Origin: Deltaproteobacteria bacterium RIFOXYA12_FULL_61_11
GTDB lineage: Bacteria; Bdellovibrionota_F; JAHFAK01; YA12-FULL-61-11
Length of the DNA: 49,635 bases
NCBI GenBank assembly: GCA_001799195.1
Contig: MGSU01000091.1
Coordinates: 1 to 49,635, forward strand
Direction of reading: 5' to 3'
Every line of letters starts with the position of its first letter. The first letter of the stretch is position 1. The position numbers and the translations under genes were made by a program. Positions 30,553-41,157 of the stretch are shown here, one piece after another. A model generated the notes under the pieces. That model made no database searches and was not told the DNA's origin. It was given only the letters and a program-made list of their open reading frames with translations.

Positions 30553-30686
30553 GACTGAGGTCCCGAGGTTTCCCCTTCTTGCATTCGATTCCTTCCTGTG
30601 GGACATCTCTGATGCCCATCGAAACCGGGTAGATTTCGGTTGAAGTACCTCCCTAGAGGGATTCTGCCCATACACTGGAGTATTCT

Positions 30687-31454
30687 ATGGATACCATTTT
30701 CAATACTGCAGGTCGGCACACACTGCTCACAAAGATCGCCACCTTACTCGAGGCCAATGCCCACCGCTATATTCCCGGTAAAATCCTTCCTAGCATTATT
30801 CATGAACTCAACAATCAACTCAATATTATGGCCTTCGCTCTGGAACTCCTTGAAGACATGAACGTCGCTGGGGCAATATCCGATGAATCAGCCCGTAGAC
30901 AAACACAACTCGGCTATTGCACCTCTGCGCAAGAACGCATCTCCTCCCTACTCCGCGCCCTACGCGAGCTATCGCGTGAGCACCAAACTCGCCTGATAAC
31001 CTTCGACCTCGGTTCGGCCCTTGAAGAGCTTGTCCATCTCCTGTCCTGTTCTTATAAAGATCGCGTCGGTCTGACCCTTTGCCGTCGGGCAGCTATTCAG
31101 GTTTACGCCGATCCTGGGCAGGTGCGTAGAGCCGTGTTCGAACTCATCCTCAATGCTTTGGAGGTCTCTCCGAGCGGAAGCATTGTCGAGATACTCTCCG
31201 AACCGATCGCGCAACTGGCCGTGATTCGGATTGCCGATCGCGGTCCCGGGTATTCCGCTTCGCACGCCACCGAGAGCCCTCTCCACCTCGAGTCCCCGGA
31301 CCATCTCCATCTCGGCATGGGCCTTTGGTTGGCCCGGAAAACAGCCATGGAATACGGGGGTTCTGTCACTCTACACCAGCGACCGGACGGTGGTTCGGTC
31401 TGCACCTTTACCTTACCTCTCGTCTCCGCGGGAGAACCCACGAGAAGCGCTTGA
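30687..31454 (+). CDS. Soluble histidine kinase-like protein
   Basis: IIHELNNQLNIM H-box, FELILNALEVSP N-box, IRIADRGPGY, GMGLWLARKTAMEYGG. Confidence 0.78.
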   Translation: MDTIFNTAGRHTLLTKIATLLEANAHRYIPGKILPSIIHELNNQLNIMAFALELLEDMNVAGAISDESARRQTQLGYCTSAQERISSLLRALRELSREHQTRLITFDLGSALEELVHLLSCSYKDRVGLTLCRRAAIQVYADPGQVRRAVFELILNALEVSPSGSIVEILSEPIAQLAVIRIADRGPGYSASHATESPLHLESPDHLHLGMGLWLARKTAMEYGGSVTLHQRPDGGSVCTFTLPLVSAGEPTRSA

Positions 31455-31520
31455 CCTCGACGGGTCTGCCCAGTATTCTGTTTCAAGTCCAGGATAGCTC
31501 GATATCCGAACGAGGTTGTC

Positions 31521-32003
31521 ATGAAAGATGGGAAATACTGTCTCCTTGCTATTGACGATGAACCCATCATCCTCGATCAGATCAAAAACGTCTTCAACGA
31601 CCTCTACTGTGTGTACACCACCGAAGATCCAGAAACAGCGCTTTCTCTGATCCGCGAAGGCATTGTCGACCTCGTCATCTGCGATCAACGCATGCCGAAG
31701 ATCAAGGGGGTCGAGCTGCTCGCTCAAATCAAACAACTCGATGAAGATGTCGTTCGCATCCTGCACACCGGTTATGCCGACCTCAACGTAGCCATTGATG
31801 CCGTCAATATCGGTTCTATCCACCGTTACGAATCAAAACCGGTCAATGTCAAGAACCTGCGACAGGTTATCAAGAACGAACTCGAGAAAGCGCAACACAG
31901 CAAGGATGCAAAAGAGAAGGCAGCTCAAATGGAGAATATGGAAACGATGCTCGACGAGATCGAATCCATTTTCGTCGACCCGGAGGAGAAATCAAAAGGA
32001 TGA
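31521..32003 (+). CDS. Response regulator receiver protein
   Basis: LLAIDDEPIILDQI, DLVICDQRMPKIKGVELLAQI, KPV; directly downstream of the kinase. Confidence 0.85.
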   Translation: MKDGKYCLLAIDDEPIILDQIKNVFNDLYCVYTTEDPETALSLIREGIVDLVICDQRMPKIKGVELLAQIKQLDEDVVRILHTGYADLNVAIDAVNIGSIHRYESKPVNVKNLRQVIKNELEKAQHSKDAKEKAAQMENMETMLDEIESIFVDPEEKSKG

Positions 32004-32100
32004 GTTGACCTTTCCCCCCAGCAACCCTAGGTACCCCAGGAGCTTCTTTTCGGCTCGAATATTGCAAATACATTATACGCCAACGAACGAGGGCGTGATC

Positions 32101-34275
32101 ATGATGCGACGTAGGTCTTTGTTCTTCATTCTCTTCATTGCTTCATGCGAGATACTGGCCATGGCTGCACCAGCCACCCTCGATATCCCCAATCGTGCCC
32201 AAGTCTTCGTGAATACAGAGGCAATCAATGCTACCCTGCAACATCAATTGGTCGGAACCCCGCTGATCTTCGATCGCAAGACGGCTGGGACATACTGGTC
32301 GCATTTCGATGAAGCACTTACCCTAGATAATTCCACTTGCGATCAGCTAGAACTGGACCCATTTGCCCTTGAACTCGAACTCTCTGAGCTTACTCTAACC
32401 CAGATCCCCCATGAATCCGCTTTCAAGATCACCCTCGATATCGCTCGGATCGCTGCCTTGGGCCATCTCGTGGTTTCTGGTTGTCTTCCCTTCACCCTTG
32501 ACGACGATTTCACCGCCTCTATTGAGAACACCTCGGTCATCGCCGCAGTGTCACCCCAAATCCTCGATGGCACACTAACCATGAAGTTGGTGGGGAAACC
32601 CTCGATCAAGCTGGGGAAGATCAAGGTCGATTTCGACAAGGTGTGGAACGGACTGGAAGCTGTGTTGAATACCGTAATTTCCCTGCTTTCCCGCTCAGTT
32701 CTTCATGTGATCGAAGGTCGTCTTGTGCTAAAAGTTGCCGAATCCCTAGTTGGTATCTCCCTCCCCGTCGCTACCCACCTTGAAGACAAAAATCCATTTG
32801 GATTCGGCGAAGGGGGGGTAGCCTACACCTTCGACGCTTCGATCGATGCGATCCGCCCGTTGAATACTGGGATTGCGGTTGACGCTGATTTTCTGGTCAG
32901 TCTGGACCTTGCGCCGAGCGATTGCGCAATCGACCCGTCGGTCCCTCCCCGCCATAACAAGAGCAACTTCCCGACGAGAGCCTCGATCGATAACGCCAGC
33001 AGTCATCTCGCCCTTTCCATCCCCGATGGGCTTGTCAACGATGTACTCTACGAGTTCTGGCGCTCTGGACAACTCTGTATCACCAAGACCAAGGTGGACC
33101 CGATCTTCCAAAGCCACCTCAACGTGATCTTGCGAGATCTTGCAGACCTCTTGAAGATCAACCTCGTGCTATACTCCCCTCCTTTGCTCCGCTTCGGCAC
33201 CTCCAAGTACGATGGCATTGTCATCGAGTTGCGCGAGGTTGATTTGGTACTCGATTTCCAACCCGCCCTGACAGAACGTGAACTCTATGAACTCGGTATT
33301 AAACGGCTCCGACTGAAAGGAGATTTCGATCTCTACACCTCCCTGCGCATCGATAAGGCCCATAATGTGTTAAAAGTGGCCGTTGATCACGTAGAGGTCG
33401 TCGAATTGACCCTCGAGCACAATGGAGAACAGCTTACCGGCTCAAGCGGCTTTTCACCGTCCGAACTTACCGACTATCTCATCCATCACATTCTACCCAT
33501 GATCGGAGAGAAAATCGCAGAGGCTCCTCTCTTCCCTCCCACAATCTTCCCTGTAACCGACGGTTTTTTCCTCGCTCTCGACGAGGTCGTGCCGCGCGGC
33601 TCATACCTCAATGTCTTCCTTTCCTTGCTTTGGGCAGGTGATCCGGCCGTAGACAATTTCGCACCGAACACCGAGATTCTCGGTTTCGTGGACGATTTTG
33701 GGTTGTCCTGTATCGACCTCGATCCCTCTTTCTCGTCCTCGACCCAAGAAGATGCACCGGTTTTTATCGACGGAGAAGCCGAGCCTCAGACAGCAACGGT
33801 ACAACCCTCGAACATCCCTCCTGCAGCTCGTCACCTATGTACCTCATCGATACGCTTCGAGGTTGCAGGCAGCGATGAACGAAACTCTCCGCTGTTATAC
33901 GAATATCTCGTCCTCCAATGCTCTCGCTCCGGGCAATCACCTTCCGAAGACGTACTGACCGTGGACTGTACCCGTACTATCGACCTCGAAGACCTCAAGA
34001 ACAGTGGGGATCTGAGCTGGCAAACCTCTGCCGAACAGGAAATCATGCTTTCCTCGCTCTCGCCCGGAGAGGACTACCTCTTCTTGGTTCGCGCAAAAGA
34101 CAGCAATCACAATGTCGACGAAACCCCTTCCAGCGTGATGTTCAGCATGGATGAGGCTCAGAGTTCTGGATGTTCGATGCATCCCATTCCAGGATCCTCA
34201 GGCCGGAGCACTGCACTTCTCGGCTTCATCCTCGTTGTATGGTATATCTGGAGACGAGTTCGTCAAAGAGCCTGA
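32101..34275 (+). CDS. Large secreted protein with Cys-TM-Arg C-terminal tail
   Basis: Start reset to MMRRRSLFFILFIASCEILAMAAP; fibronectin-like segment near the C-terminus; tail SSGCSMHPIPGSSGRSTALLGFILVVWYIWRRVRQRA. Confidence 0.7.
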   Translation: MMRRRSLFFILFIASCEILAMAAPATLDIPNRAQVFVNTEAINATLQHQLVGTPLIFDRKTAGTYWSHFDEALTLDNSTCDQLELDPFALELELSELTLTQIPHESAFKITLDIARIAALGHLVVSGCLPFTLDDDFTASIENTSVIAAVSPQILDGTLTMKLVGKPSIKLGKIKVDFDKVWNGLEAVLNTVISLLSRSVLHVIEGRLVLKVAESLVGISLPVATHLEDKNPFGFGEGGVAYTFDASIDAIRPLNTGIAVDADFLVSLDLAPSDCAIDPSVPPRHNKSNFPTRASIDNASSHLALSIPDGLVNDVLYEFWRSGQLCITKTKVDPIFQSHLNVILRDLADLLKINLVLYSPPLLRFGTSKYDGIVIELREVDLVLDFQPALTERELYELGIKRLRLKGDFDLYTSLRIDKAHNVLKVAVDHVEVVELTLEHNGEQLTGSSGFSPSELTDYLIHHILPMIGEKIAEAPLFPPTIFPVTDGFFLALDEVVPRGSYLNVFLSLLWAGDPAVDNFAPNTEILGFVDDFGLSCIDLDPSFSSSTQEDAPVFIDGEAEPQTATVQPSNIPPAARHLCTSSIRFEVAGSDERNSPLLYEYLVLQCSRSGQSPSEDVLTVDCTRTIDLEDLKNSGDLSWQTSAEQEIMLSSLSPGEDYLFLVRAKDSNHNVDETPSSVMFSMDEAQSSGCSMHPIPGSSGRSTALLGFILVVWYIWRRVRQRA

Positions 34276-34286
34276 ATATTTTCAGA

Positions 34287-35372
34287 TCAATCAGTTAGTC
34301 CTACTGCTCCCCGTGTATAGAGTACCACTATGCTCCTACCATCCCGCATCAAAGGGGATTCATCGGTCTGAACCCTGGCATTTCCACCTCGGGGATCGAT
34401 ATAGGCCGAAGAACGATATCCTTGGAAATCCTCGACCTCGTTGAAGCCTCGAATTCCAAAACCGATACGAGCACCAAGCGATTGAAAATACTCGTTTAAG
34501 TTCTCGTGCCTCGTTGTCTTGAGCACTTCGTGCCGCCCGACCTGAAGGGAAAAAACACATTTGTCGTGCCCTGCAGCATCAATCTCAACGAACACGGAGA
34601 TATTGATCGCTCCCAGTAAACTCTCGGGAAAATAGAGGAAGGAATCTCGCAAGAGCCTCTGACAGAGGGCAAGCATCATCAGGAACCAATTTTGGGCTTC
34701 CTCGCCTCGACCAGGAACAGTTCCTCCCGCTAAGAGAATGTTGAGAACTCGCTCGTGTGCTGGAGCGACCAAGGCATGGACTGGGGAAGGGGTCGGGCTC
34801 TTCGCAAGAAGTAATTCGAGACGTTCAAGGAACAGATCTTCATCTCCCCTCAAAAAGAGTCGTTCGATTTCGATCCTGTTCCTCTCACGCTCTTTGAATT
34901 TTTGCACGGTTTCCCGGTACTTGAGTTTATGGATGCGGATGGCCTCATTGACCTCCTGTACCATTTGCACTTCCATCACCGCTTTCATCGATCGATTCCG
35001 CAGTAGATGGGCGACCAACCAGAAAAGGTCGATATTGAACAAGATTCCCCCAGAACCGAGCAAACCCAGGAATACCGGGTCATCCGCTCCGTCCGGTCCA
35101 AGGAATGGTGCAAGTATCATGAGGATAATGCTCACGAGGAGCACGGCGAGAAAACCGATAACAAAAATGAGCGTTCGCCGCCGTCTAAAAACCAAATATT
35201 TCTCTTTTATATCATCAACATCCAAAGGAGCCATGGGTTCAGGTTTTCGCTCTTCCTGAGCTTCTTGCCAATCGACAGGCACTCGGAGAGCCCCCCTGAG
35301 CAATTCGCTCTTGGCTGCAGCTAACCCCTGCCCGAGATCGAGAACCGTCTCGAGTTCAATTCGATGTCTCAT
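34287..35372 (-). CDS. Two-TM membrane protein of unknown function
   Basis: 361 aa; TM segments TLIFVIGFLAVLLVSIILMILAPFLG and FLGLLGSGGILFNIDLFWLVAHLL; coiled region KERERNRIEIERLF. Confidence 0.65.
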   Translation of the reverse strand: MRHRIELETVLDLGQGLAAAKSELLRGALRVPVDWQEAQEERKPEPMAPLDVDDIKEKYLVFRRRRTLIFVIGFLAVLLVSIILMILAPFLGPDGADDPVFLGLLGSGGILFNIDLFWLVAHLLRNRSMKAVMEVQMVQEVNEAIRIHKLKYRETVQKFKERERNRIEIERLFLRGDEDLFLERLELLLAKSPTPSPVHALVAPAHERVLNILLAGGTVPGRGEEAQNWFLMMLALCQRLLRDSFLYFPESLLGAINISVFVEIDAAGHDKCVFSLQVGRHEVLKTTRHENLNEYFQSLGARIGFGIRGFNEVEDFQGYRSSAYIDPRGGNARVQTDESPLMRDGRSIVVLYTRGAVGLTD

Positions 35373-35761
35373 GCTACTCCTCGCGAGGCTCTCAATTGGC
35401 TCAATAATATAGCAATCTGTTTCTCTTGATCCTCGTCCAGGGCAAGAAAACGAATACCCATTCCGCGGAAATCCTCTCCCTCATCTTCTATCCGTAGGTT
35501 TGCGACCACTCCTTTCACCCTTAGTTTCTCTTCCCCACCTGGTAGGTTTATTTCAAGCTGCACCTCGGTATCCAGGGGTAGGGGCAACCGTTTCTCAAGA
35601 AAAATCCCTCTTGCGCTTATATTGGTCGAATAATGAAGGTAGCGGGCTTCATCGGTTGCTTCTTCAACCCAGATGTTGACGGAGGTCCTGAACGCACTGC
35701 GACGGTCCTGGCACCGCCGATCCTGTTCGACCGGAAGATTGCGGGTTCTTCGATCGTTCAT
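35369..35761 (-). CDS. PilZ domain protein
   Basis: RxxxR in DRRSAFRTSV and NISARGIF ((D/N)hSxxG); C-terminal GMGIRFLAL. Confidence 0.83.
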   Translation of the reverse strand: MNDRRTRNLPVEQDRRCQDRRSAFRTSVNIWVEEATDEARYLHYSTNISARGIFLEKRLPLPLDTEVQLEINLPGGEEKLRVKGVVANLRIEDEGEDFRGMGIRFLALDEDQEKQIAILLSQLRASRGVA

Positions 35762-36705
35762 TGCGCATCTCCTCCTTTTACCCTACTTGCCGTTATTGAT
35801 CTCAACAACTGCCCATCGAGGGGACAGGATCGAAGATACGGTCGATACCGGCGCAAGCATAGAGGGCATTCGAGTAGCCCCGGGTCATCCTGAGAGCTTT
35901 TAACCAGACGAGATTGTAGCTCGTGCAAGGCGGCAACATTGGCCGTGGTTCGTGCTGGTCCTGGGGTGGAGAGTGCTAGCTCGAGAACTGCTTCAGCCGA
36001 CCTCCGATAACGAATCTGTCCTGTGTAATCTCCCAGAGCGGCCATTCTTTGTACCAACAGTTCGAACAGAGCGAAGCAATCCACTTGTCCGGTTGCAAGT
36101 TCGAGATGCCCTGGCGCAAAGTTCCTATGGAGGATCCGCTCGAGGATAGCAGCAAGTGCTCGCACGCGGGTCTCCCGCACCAACTTCTCGTACTCCGTCT
36201 GGTCGATTGGCTCTCCGTAGAGCACACGGGATTGTTCCTCGCCCATCCTAACAAGTCGGAGGTCGAGAACGAGCGTGATTTCTATAGCATCGCCAAGTGG
36301 TTCCTTCAATAGCTTTTGTACTGTTCTCTCCAAGCTCTCCGCAGCAGCAAGACAGGTGAGATTTTCTCGAGCCAGGGCAGACTCGAACCATCTTCGAGCA
36401 GTTTGGTTTTCTGGTTCTCGGATTCGCTGCTGTCCGGTCATCAGCATGGATGATAGCTGCAGAGCTTGCGCTTCTTGCGTCAACCCCAGTAGAATCAGCC
36501 CAATTCTGGTTCCATCCTGGAAGAATCGCGGTCCTTGCGTGAGGATCAATCCTAACGCTTGTTCAGCCGTCGCAAGATTCCCCTGCCCGAGAGCTTCCAG
36601 CCCACGAGCTTGAAAATCGAGCGGCGAACGCTGGGGTAAAGCGAACGTGGAACAAGGTAGAACACACCCGAAACACCAGAGGAAAAGCAACCCGAGCCGG
36701 ATCAT
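35758..36705 (-). CDS. Exported protein of unknown function
   Basis: N-terminal signal MIRLGLLFLWCFGCVLPCSTFA; 4-nt overlaps with both neighbours; CPLCLRRYRPYLRSCPL near the C-terminus (zinc-ribbon-like). Confidence 0.6.
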   Translation of the reverse strand: MIRLGLLFLWCFGCVLPCSTFALPQRSPLDFQARGLEALGQGNLATAEQALGLILTQGPRFFQDGTRIGLILLGLTQEAQALQLSSMLMTGQQRIREPENQTARRWFESALARENLTCLAAAESLERTVQKLLKEPLGDAIEITLVLDLRLVRMGEEQSRVLYGEPIDQTEYEKLVRETRVRALAAILERILHRNFAPGHLELATGQVDCFALFELLVQRMAALGDYTGQIRYRRSAEAVLELALSTPGPARTTANVAALHELQSRLVKSSQDDPGLLECPLCLRRYRPYLRSCPLDGQLLRSITASRVKGGDAQ

Positions 36706-38549
36706 TGTAAATGCATCTCGCGTAACTTGCGCAGAACCAACTCGAGTCGTTCGAGGGTTCCCCGAAGCTGGCCGACCCCCTCAGCCAAAACCTCGAAGAT
36801 TTCCCCGATGGCAGCATCCCGCCCCCTGTTCTGTATTGAGGGGGAAGCTCCTGCGAAAGACTCTTGGTCCAACTCGACCTCGTCCGTTGTGCGCTCTGTT
36901 CTTGTTTCCTGCAATCCCTCCAATAGACTCAGCGTAGCAGCACCCCTGCTTACTCTAGGTTCAGGTAGAATCTTTCGGGTAGAGGGGGGATCTTCTTGAG
37001 CAGGATCCAAGCCTGGAAACAGGGGTTCTTCCTCGAATGCCAGATTCTCGATCTCTTCCCCTCCGTTCTCTCCTCGGAAAGCCTCATCTATAAGCTCGTC
37101 CTCTTCAGAGTTGTGATCATCTCCCGCCCAAGGCCCTTCGACCTCGACTGAGTTACCCGTGCCCTCTGATGAATCGTCTTGGATTTCTCCTAATTCTTCG
37201 GGTAACGCAGCAACTGCCTCCTCCAACTCGAAGGTGAGACTAACGTCATTATCTTCCACTTCAACCGATTCTCCGTGGTTCCTTGGTCCTACCCTCAAAC
37301 CGTCGCTTATCTCTTTCTCGGTACTCTCAACCTCGTCGTCGAGCACTGGTCCTTCACTCACTTCTCTTTCGAGGATTACGTCTCCTTTTTCTTCTGAGTG
37401 AAAAAGTGGTTCTAGATCGAACACTACTACACCCTGTGCAACGTCTTCTTCTGACACTTCCTCATCGACAATCTTCATTTTCCCGCTTGCTGCTGCTCCG
37501 CTCGAAGGGAGGTCGCATTCAAGATCACCTCCTACTAAGGTCTGACCTTCGAGTGCGGCGAATTCTTGCTCGAGTTCTTCAGAAGAGAGTTCTCGTTCCA
37601 GGGCTTCTTGATTGACTAACTCCGCGCTCGAAATACCCGTCAAATCGTCGAGATCGACATCATCTTCTTCATCAGAAAAGGTTGGTGGAGTGATCCCTCG
37701 TGTTTCTCCTTCATCATCATCTTCAAAGATCTCGCCGGACAAAATCTTGCCCTCTTCGGCTGTTAATTCCTCTTCCGGCATCGGTTCCGCTCCGAGGTGT
37801 GAAACCTCGGACAGATCGTCTAGATCATCAAGGGCAAGGCCTTCAGCCTTGCTCCGAGAGAGGACATCTTTTGACCTCGGCGCTGAGAGTTCAGTAACCT
37901 CTTCATCCCCGATGAAAGAAATATCCTGTTCCTCGAGATCCTCGAGCACAACCATCCCTGGCTTGCTCTTCCTCCTCTCTGGTATCAACTCCTCCTCAAC
38001 CTCTGTCGCTTCGGCAAATGCACCTTCTTGGTCTTCGGCGGTAAATTCAGCCGGTATTGTTTCGTCAACTTCCTCCTCCGAAAAGAGAATTTCACCAGCC
38101 CTTTTAATCGCAATTTCGGTGGTCTCCGCCTTTCCGAGAAACAACACATCGTCTTCGTCTTGACCCTTCCAACCGAGCAGGGTCTCAAGAGTTAAATCGA
38201 GATCCTCGGCTCCTACTGGTTTATGCAGATAGTAATCGGCCCGAGCCTTCAACTTCTTGTGGCTGATAAAAGTCTCCTCCGAGGCTACTTTTGAGGTGAT
38301 GACGAGCGGAATATCCTTGAATTGTTCGTTATTTTTCAGTTTTTTGCAGATAAAAAACCCGTTCACTGTGTCTAGTTCTGCACACAAAAAGATGAGGTCC
38401 GGCAGTGCATCCGCTCGAGACTTGAGCTGTTCGATAGCCTCTAGTCCATCCCTAGATATCAAGGTTGTGATCTTTCTCTCCTCGAGAAGCTCTTCGAGTT
38501 CGGCCAGGGAGATCTCGTCTTGGTCGATCAGCATCACGGTCCTATTCAT
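36702..38549 (-). CDS. Response regulator with receiver domain and long acidic extension
   Basis: MNRTVMLIDQDEISLAELEELLEER...PDLIFLCAELDTVNGFFICKKLKNN...LHKPVGAEDL, then several hundred Glu/Asp-rich residues and an amphipathic C-terminus. Confidence 0.75.
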   Translation of the reverse strand: MNRTVMLIDQDEISLAELEELLEERKITTLISRDGLEAIEQLKSRADALPDLIFLCAELDTVNGFFICKKLKNNEQFKDIPLVITSKVASEETFISHKKLKARADYYLHKPVGAEDLDLTLETLLGWKGQDEDDVLFLGKAETTEIAIKRAGEILFSEEEVDETIPAEFTAEDQEGAFAEATEVEEELIPERRKSKPGMVVLEDLEEQDISFIGDEEVTELSAPRSKDVLSRSKAEGLALDDLDDLSEVSHLGAEPMPEEELTAEEGKILSGEIFEDDDEGETRGITPPTFSDEEDDVDLDDLTGISSAELVNQEALERELSSEELEQEFAALEGQTLVGGDLECDLPSSGAAASGKMKIVDEEVSEEDVAQGVVVFDLEPLFHSEEKGDVILEREVSEGPVLDDEVESTEKEISDGLRVGPRNHGESVEVEDNDVSLTFELEEAVAALPEELGEIQDDSSEGTGNSVEVEGPWAGDDHNSEEDELIDEAFRGENGGEEIENLAFEEEPLFPGLDPAQEDPPSTRKILPEPRVSRGAATLSLLEGLQETRTERTTDEVELDQESFAGASPSIQNRGRDAAIGEIFEVLAEGVGQLRGTLERLELVLRKLREMHLQ

Positions 38550-38579
38550 GCGTCCCTCTCTCCTTTTCCAAGTCTTACC

Positions 38580-40193
38580 TCATCCTCCCGAATTCGGGCG
38601 ATAGGTCAGGACTGAGCCTACGGCCACAAGGTGCCGGTTCAGTAGCCTATCCTTGTCCATACTCCATAAACCATAGCCGAGATCAATCTCCAACAGCAAA
38701 CCGGGCTGCCATTCCAGGGTCCATCGTGAACAACCCCCGCGCATGACAATCTCCCCTGTCCGTTCGAGGAACCCGGAGCGTCCGAGAAAACCTTCACCTG
38801 TCTGTACCACGAAAGGATCACCAGCGTGCCGTTCGTGGAACAACCATCCAACCACACGGGCCTCAGGCCGCAAGTGAAACCGTACCGTCAACCGATATCC
38901 CATCGCTGCAGGACCCAGGGATGACCCGAGAATTCTGCTATCGGCAGTGAATCCCGAGAGATGGAGTTGATGCCCATACAGTCCTGGAGAGGTCCTGACG
39001 ATCTCTGCACCGACCTCTACTGTGCCACGGACAAGAAGGTTTGCCAAATTACCCCCAAGACCATAAGATAGTGATTCCGGTCTGGAGAAAGGAAACGCTT
39101 CCTTCCCATCGGCAGGAATGGGAGAAGCTAACTCTCCGTAGAACGTGAGCATGCGAAGGAAATCCACCCTACCGTCCAAGCCCGCGATAGCGGGACTGAG
39201 AGCATACCCCTCATCATTCGTTGCAATATCTCCTACCAGGTCCCCAAGTCCTTGTCTAAACGAATATTCCGGAGAACCTTGCCCTCCAATGAGTTGAATT
39301 CTGCCCAAACCCAGTTCCAGGGCTCGCCCCGGCTTCCAGGAGCATTTCACACCGAGGATGCGACTTTGAGGATACCGCCAACGTTCCCCAGGTAGTGTTG
39401 CGAGAAAAGCAGTATACCGCACCAGACCGAGCCCGAACCCTTGAATCGGTACATCGTTACCAAGGATGATAAGCGGCCATCCGAACGGATTCCCCAACGC
39501 TTCATCACTGGTATCAAGTAGAAGCCCCCCACTCTCCAATTGCCCCCAGGCTAGGTTCTCTCTACCAATAATCAGGACATGCCCCCAGAGATTGAAACGC
39601 AGATGAGCTCGGCGTAACGCAACCGTGAAATCAAGATTCTCTTCTCGTGGTACTCTCCAGGCTAGCCGGGGTTCCAAAATTATCTCAAATAGTTCTAACA
39701 CATTGAACCAGATCGTTGTTTCAAAACCAAAAGCAGTCCCCAGTATGGGATGAACTCCATGCCCGTGCTCCGACATGGGATCGATGAGGGCTTCGACGAA
39801 TCCCGGATGATTGGTCAACGGGGCTTGTCTGTAGGAGGCATCGATCCGGACATCAAGAGTGCGTAAGAAGATCCGTTGGCGAGTCTCAGCTTTACTGCCG
39901 TCTGCATTGAAGTTCTCGAACTCAGCACGGTATTGTTCCACCATGCTTCGCAACAAGGCATCATGGTAGGCAACCAATTCAGCAGGTATTTCGATCCGCC
40001 CATGAAACGCCTCTTCTAAAAGCCGCGCGGTATAGAGCCGAGATATTGGCCGCTGCCCATGTATGTAGGAGGAAAGGGTTCCCAGGGTCTGGAGCTGTCG
40101 TAACCGCTCAAGATGATCATCTTCCAGCGCCAAGTCGGCAGCGAATAGCGTGTAACCAGAAAGGTACACCACTGCCGCAAACAGTGATCTCAC
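38580..40193 (-). CDS. Capsule assembly Wzi-like outer-membrane protein
   Basis: Signal peptide and beta-rich C-terminus; [46 protein letters not shown] resembles Wzi family. Confidence 0.6.
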   Translation of the reverse strand: MRSLFAAVVYLSGYTLFAADLALEDDHLERLRQLQTLGTLSSYIHGQRPISRLYTARLLEEAFHGRIEIPAELVAYHDALLRSMVEQYRAEFENFNADGSKAETRQRIFLRTLDVRIDASYRQAPLTNHPGFVEALIDPMSEHGHGVHPILGTAFGFETTIWFNVLELFEIILEPRLAWRVPREENLDFTVALRRAHLRFNLWGHVLIIGRENLAWGQLESGGLLLDTSDEALGNPFGWPLIILGNDVPIQGFGLGLVRYTAFLATLPGERWRYPQSRILGVKCSWKPGRALELGLGRIQLIGGQGSPEYSFRQGLGDLVGDIATNDEGYALSPAIAGLDGRVDFLRMLTFYGELASPIPADGKEAFPFSRPESLSYGLGGNLANLLVRGTVEVGAEIVRTSPGLYGHQLHLSGFTADSRILGSSLGPAAMGYRLTVRFHLRPEARVVGWLFHERHAGDPFVVQTGEGFLGRSGFLERTGEIVMRGGCSRWTLEWQPGLLLEIDLGYGLWSMDKDRLLNRHLVAVGSVLTYRPNSGG

Positions 40194-41122
40194 GATCTTA
40201 GTTTCCCACGGAAAAACGCGATCGTTCGTTCCAAACCTTCTTCAACAGCGACAAGCGGCTCGTACCCTAAGACTGAACGAGCTACACCAAGATCCGGCTG
40301 CCGTCTGGTCGGGTCATCTTTGGGTAAAGGTAAGCGTTGTATTTTTGACCGAGAATCGGTCATACGTAAGATCAGTTCAGCCAACTCGAGAATGGTCCTC
40401 TCATCATCATTGCCGAGATTAACAGGTCCTTTCAGCGTTGGGTGATCCATTGCTTGAATCATACCCCGTATAAGATCATCAACATAACAGAACGACCGGG
40501 TTTGGTTGCCTTCACCATAAATGGTGAGGTCTTCCCCACGTAAAGCTTGAACAATGAAATTGCTGATAACCCTTCCGTCATCTTCTGCCATACGCGGACC
40601 ATAGGTATTAAAAATTCTGATTACCCGGATGTCCACGCCGCTGTTACGATGATAATCAAACATGAGGGTCTCGGCCACCCGTTTGCCTTCATCGTAACAA
40701 CTCCTCGGCCCTATCGGATTAACATTGCCCCAATAACTCTCGACCTGGGGGTGGACGAGTGGATCTCCGTAAACCTCGCTGGTCGACGCCTGAAGCACGG
40801 TAGCCCCAACACGTTTGGCAATACCGAGCATATGCAGGGTTCCGAGGATGTTGGTCTTGATAGTTTTTACCGGATTGTGCTGATAGTGGTGCGGGGAAGC
40901 GGGACAGGCCAGGTTGTATATCTGGTCAACCTCAAGCAGAATAGGCTCGACGATATCATGCCGTACAATTTCAAAGCCCGACCACTCGAAGAGATGGGCA
41001 ATATTGCTTTTCTTGCCAGTGAAGAAATTGTCCAGACAGATGACCTCATATCCCCGTTGTAAAAGGGTTTCGCAAAGATGAGACCCCAGGAATCCTGCTC
41101 CTCCTGTCACTAATACTCGCAT
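40190..41122 (-). CDS. NAD-dependent epimerase/UDP-glucuronate decarboxylase-like (UXS)
   Basis: [88 protein letters not shown]. Confidence 0.88.
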   Translation of the reverse strand: MRVLVTGGAGFLGSHLCETLLQRGYEVICLDNFFTGKKSNIAHLFEWSGFEIVRHDIVEPILLEVDQIYNLACPASPHHYQHNPVKTIKTNILGTLHMLGIAKRVGATVLQASTSEVYGDPLVHPQVESYWGNVNPIGPRSCYDEGKRVAETLMFDYHRNSGVDIRVIRIFNTYGPRMAEDDGRVISNFIVQALRGEDLTIYGEGNQTRSFCYVDDLIRGMIQAMDHPTLKGPVNLGNDDERTILELAELILRMTDSRSKIQRLPLPKDDPTRRQPDLGVARSVLGYEPLVAVEEGLERTIAFFRGKLRS

Positions 41123-41157
41123 CAAACTCCCTCCTGTTTCATACAATCTGTCCGCTC

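Noticed and set aside
37612-38163. 183-aa Ser-rich plus-strand ORF
   Set aside because: Antisense of the Glu/Asp-rich receiver protein; Ser-rich because it mirrors GAA/GAG/GAT codons.
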